A stretch of 7,167 bases of DNA from Planctomycetota bacterium. Lineage in GTDB: Bacteria; Planctomycetota; UBA1135; UBA2386. The stretch covers positions 1 through 7,167 of the forward strand of contig JAGQQZ010000450.1 in the NCBI GenBank assembly GCA_020425915.1, given 5' to 3'. The notes below the pieces were generated by a model that searched no databases, was not told where the DNA came from, and saw only the letters and a list, made by a program, of their open reading frames with translations. Positions within the stretch are counted from its first letter, which is position 1. Each line of letters begins with the position of its first letter. Shown in pieces: positions 6,356 to 7,167 of this stretch. The position numbers and the translations under genes were made by a program.

Positions 6356-7133
6356 CGGTCCCTCCGATCGCATCGGCTCCGGTCGAGACGCAGCCGACCG
6401 CGTCATTCGCGACGAGCGGGTTCCCGAATCCGTCCGCGTCGAGGGAGTCGGGCAACGAGAGGGCGGATAACAACCCGCCCGGGCCCGAGATCGCCGACGG
6501 CGGACTCGGGAGCATGTATGTCGCGCGCATGTCCAGGATCGCGGACCGCGCCGTATCGCGTTTCACGATCAAGCTATCGTGCGCGTCGCCGCTCGAGTGA
6601 GCGAGGGATCGCTGGGCGGTGGCGTAGTCGCGGACATGCGTTCGCATCGCGGCCGCGTCGGCGCCGGACATGCCGGGGTCGTGCATGAAGGCGCTACGAA
6701 GGAACGCGGCTCGGATGATCCGAATGCGTGAGCGGGTACGCGCCCGCTGCTCGACCGCTGCATCCAGCGCGATCATGAGGTCGTCGGCGGTGTTCCGACG
6801 ACGGTCCGGTCCGGCGCTCGAGAGCGTCAGCGTCTCGGGCGTGCCCGTCACCGTGTAGGCGAAGTCCTCCGCTCCGTACGGATCACGCCGCCACGAATGG
6901 GTGTCTCCGATCGGCTGGATCGACGCGAGAGAGTCGAGAGTCTTCGGAATCGAGGCGGATGCGCGCACCGCGGACGCCGCCCGAGCACGAATCCTCGTCA
7001 GACGCGACCAGGTCTCATGTCCGGCGCAGCGCTCGGCTGGATCGAGTAGCGGGAGCGCGGCGAGGAGCAGGCTGCTCGCGGAGGCGATCGCGATCAGCAA
7101 TGCGAGCAAGGCGAATCCGCGATCCTGGGTCAC
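6342..7133 (-). CDS. Minor pseudopilin-like protein lacking Glu+5 (possible GspK-type tip subunit)
   Basis: This 263-aa protein begins with the very short prepilin leader MTQDRG, followed by FALLALLIAIASASSLLLAA, so a peptidase could cut after Gly6. Residue +5 is Ala, not Glu; loss of Glu+5 is known for GspK, the tip-capping minor pseudopilin of type II secretion. The globular part is not GspK-like in size. It holds two GspG-like endings: DPYGAEDFAYTVTG (84-97) leading to LSSAGPDRRRNTADDL (104-119), and DADGFGNPLV (232-241) leading to STGADAIGGTDDDL (250-263). Cys36 and Cys248 could form a disulfide. The start is GTG at 7133, which overlaps the upstream gene's TGA by 4 nt (GTGA) and has AGGGGA 7 nt upstream; no other in-frame start is available in the window. 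Pseudopilin nature is well supported; the tip role is inferred from the missing Glu. Confidence 0.78.
   Translation of the reverse strand: MTQDRGFALLALLIAIASASSLLLAALPLLDPAERCAGHETWSRLTRIRARAASAVRASASIPKTLDSLASIQPIGDTHSWRRDPYGAEDFAYTVTGTPETLTLSSAGPDRRRNTADDLMIALDAAVEQRARTRSRIRIIRAAFLRSAFMHDPGMSGADAAAMRTHVRDYATAQRSLAHSSGDAHDSLIVKRDTARSAILDMRATYMLPSPPSAISGPGGLLSALSLPDSLDADGFGNPLVANDAVGCVSTGADAIGGTDDDL
6361..6365 (-). promoter_or_regulatory. Ribosome binding site of the GspG-like gene
   Basis: A full GGAGG sits 5 nt before the ATG at 6355. It lies within the codons for the last Gly-Gly-Thr-Asp-Asp-Asp-Leu of the preceding pseudopilin and fixes the start that gives a 10-residue prepilin leader. 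Confidence 0.8.
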
Positions 7134-7167
7134 CGTCCGATCCCCTGCATGGCGGTGTAGATCGTCG
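7130..7167 (-). CDS. C-terminal end of upstream operon gene, probably GspF/PilC platform protein (partial)
   Basis: Only the last 11 codons and the TGA stop are in the window, reading TIYTAMQGIGR. The stop shares four bases with the GTG of the next gene (GTGA), the same coupling seen through the operon, so a real gene end is likely. A short hydrophobic tail of this kind fits the C-terminus of GspF/PilC inner-membrane platform proteins, which often precede pseudopilin genes, but 11 residues are too few to prove it. Confidence 0.5.
   Translation of the reverse strand, partial: TIYTAMQGIGR
7141..7146 (-). promoter_or_regulatory. Ribosome binding site supporting the GTG start of the pseudopilin-like gene
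   Basis: AGGGGA lies 7 nt before the GTG at 7133, within the last codons of the upstream gene. It supports use of the non-ATG start. Confidence 0.6.

Noticed and set aside
6356..6406. Longer starts for the GspG-like protein at 6373 or 6406
   Set aside because: They lengthen the prepilin leader without a better ribosome site, whereas 6355 has GGAGG at 5 nt.

Overview
The window comes from a GC-rich diderm (Gram-negative type) bacterium. The evidence is a lipoprotein secretin, which needs an outer membrane, together with a full set of periplasmic alignment proteins. Coding is dense, with overlapping start and stop codons. The style fits Planctomycetota, Myxococcota or similar environmental phyla, but the sequence alone does not settle the phylum. 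I see no rRNA, tRNA, CRISPR array, insertion sequence or intergenic stretch over 300 bases.

Layout: positions 1-939 on the + strand carry the 3' part of a gene for a helical-repeat protein, probably of the (alpha/alpha) barrel or six-hairpin glycosidase type. Its 5' end lies outside the window. The rest, from 7167 down to 946 on the - strand, is one tightly packed operon. In transcription order it encodes: (i) the last 11 codons of a gene, probably the GspF/PilC inner-membrane platform protein; (ii) a 263-aa pseudopilin-like protein with a prepilin leader but no Glu at +5; (iii) a 217-aa GspG-like pseudopilin; (iv) a 474-aa fusion of a PilM-like actin-fold domain with a PilN-like membrane/periplasmic domain, which is the GspL architecture; (v) a 171-aa PilO/GspM-like protein; (vi) a 214-aa PilP/GspC-like protein; (vii) a 723-aa MshL-type lipoprotein secretin with about five TPR repeats fused to its C-terminus. 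The genes are joined by GTGA, ATGA, ATGA and TGATG overlaps, one 14-nt overlap and one 7-nt gap, so they are almost certainly co-transcribed and translationally coupled.

Together they would make a type IV filament machine of the MSHA-pilus/type II secretion kind. Pseudopilins are assembled on a GspF-type platform. The PilMN-PilO-PilP chain links the cytoplasm to the outer membrane. The secretin forms the exit pore. The assembly ATPase and prepilin peptidase are not in the window and may lie upstream or elsewhere.

Most noteworthy points: the secretin carries its own lipid-attachment site and its own TPR domain, so it may need no separate pilotin or MshN-like partner. Both pseudopilins appear to have a duplicated GspG-type globular domain, each ending in a Ser-x-Gly-x-Asp / Asp-Asp-Leu calcium-loop-like motif. 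The ribosome binding site and start codon of the second pseudopilin lie inside the codons for that motif of the first. The two convergent transcription units end within 6 bp of each other, with both stop codons inside one perfect inverted repeat.
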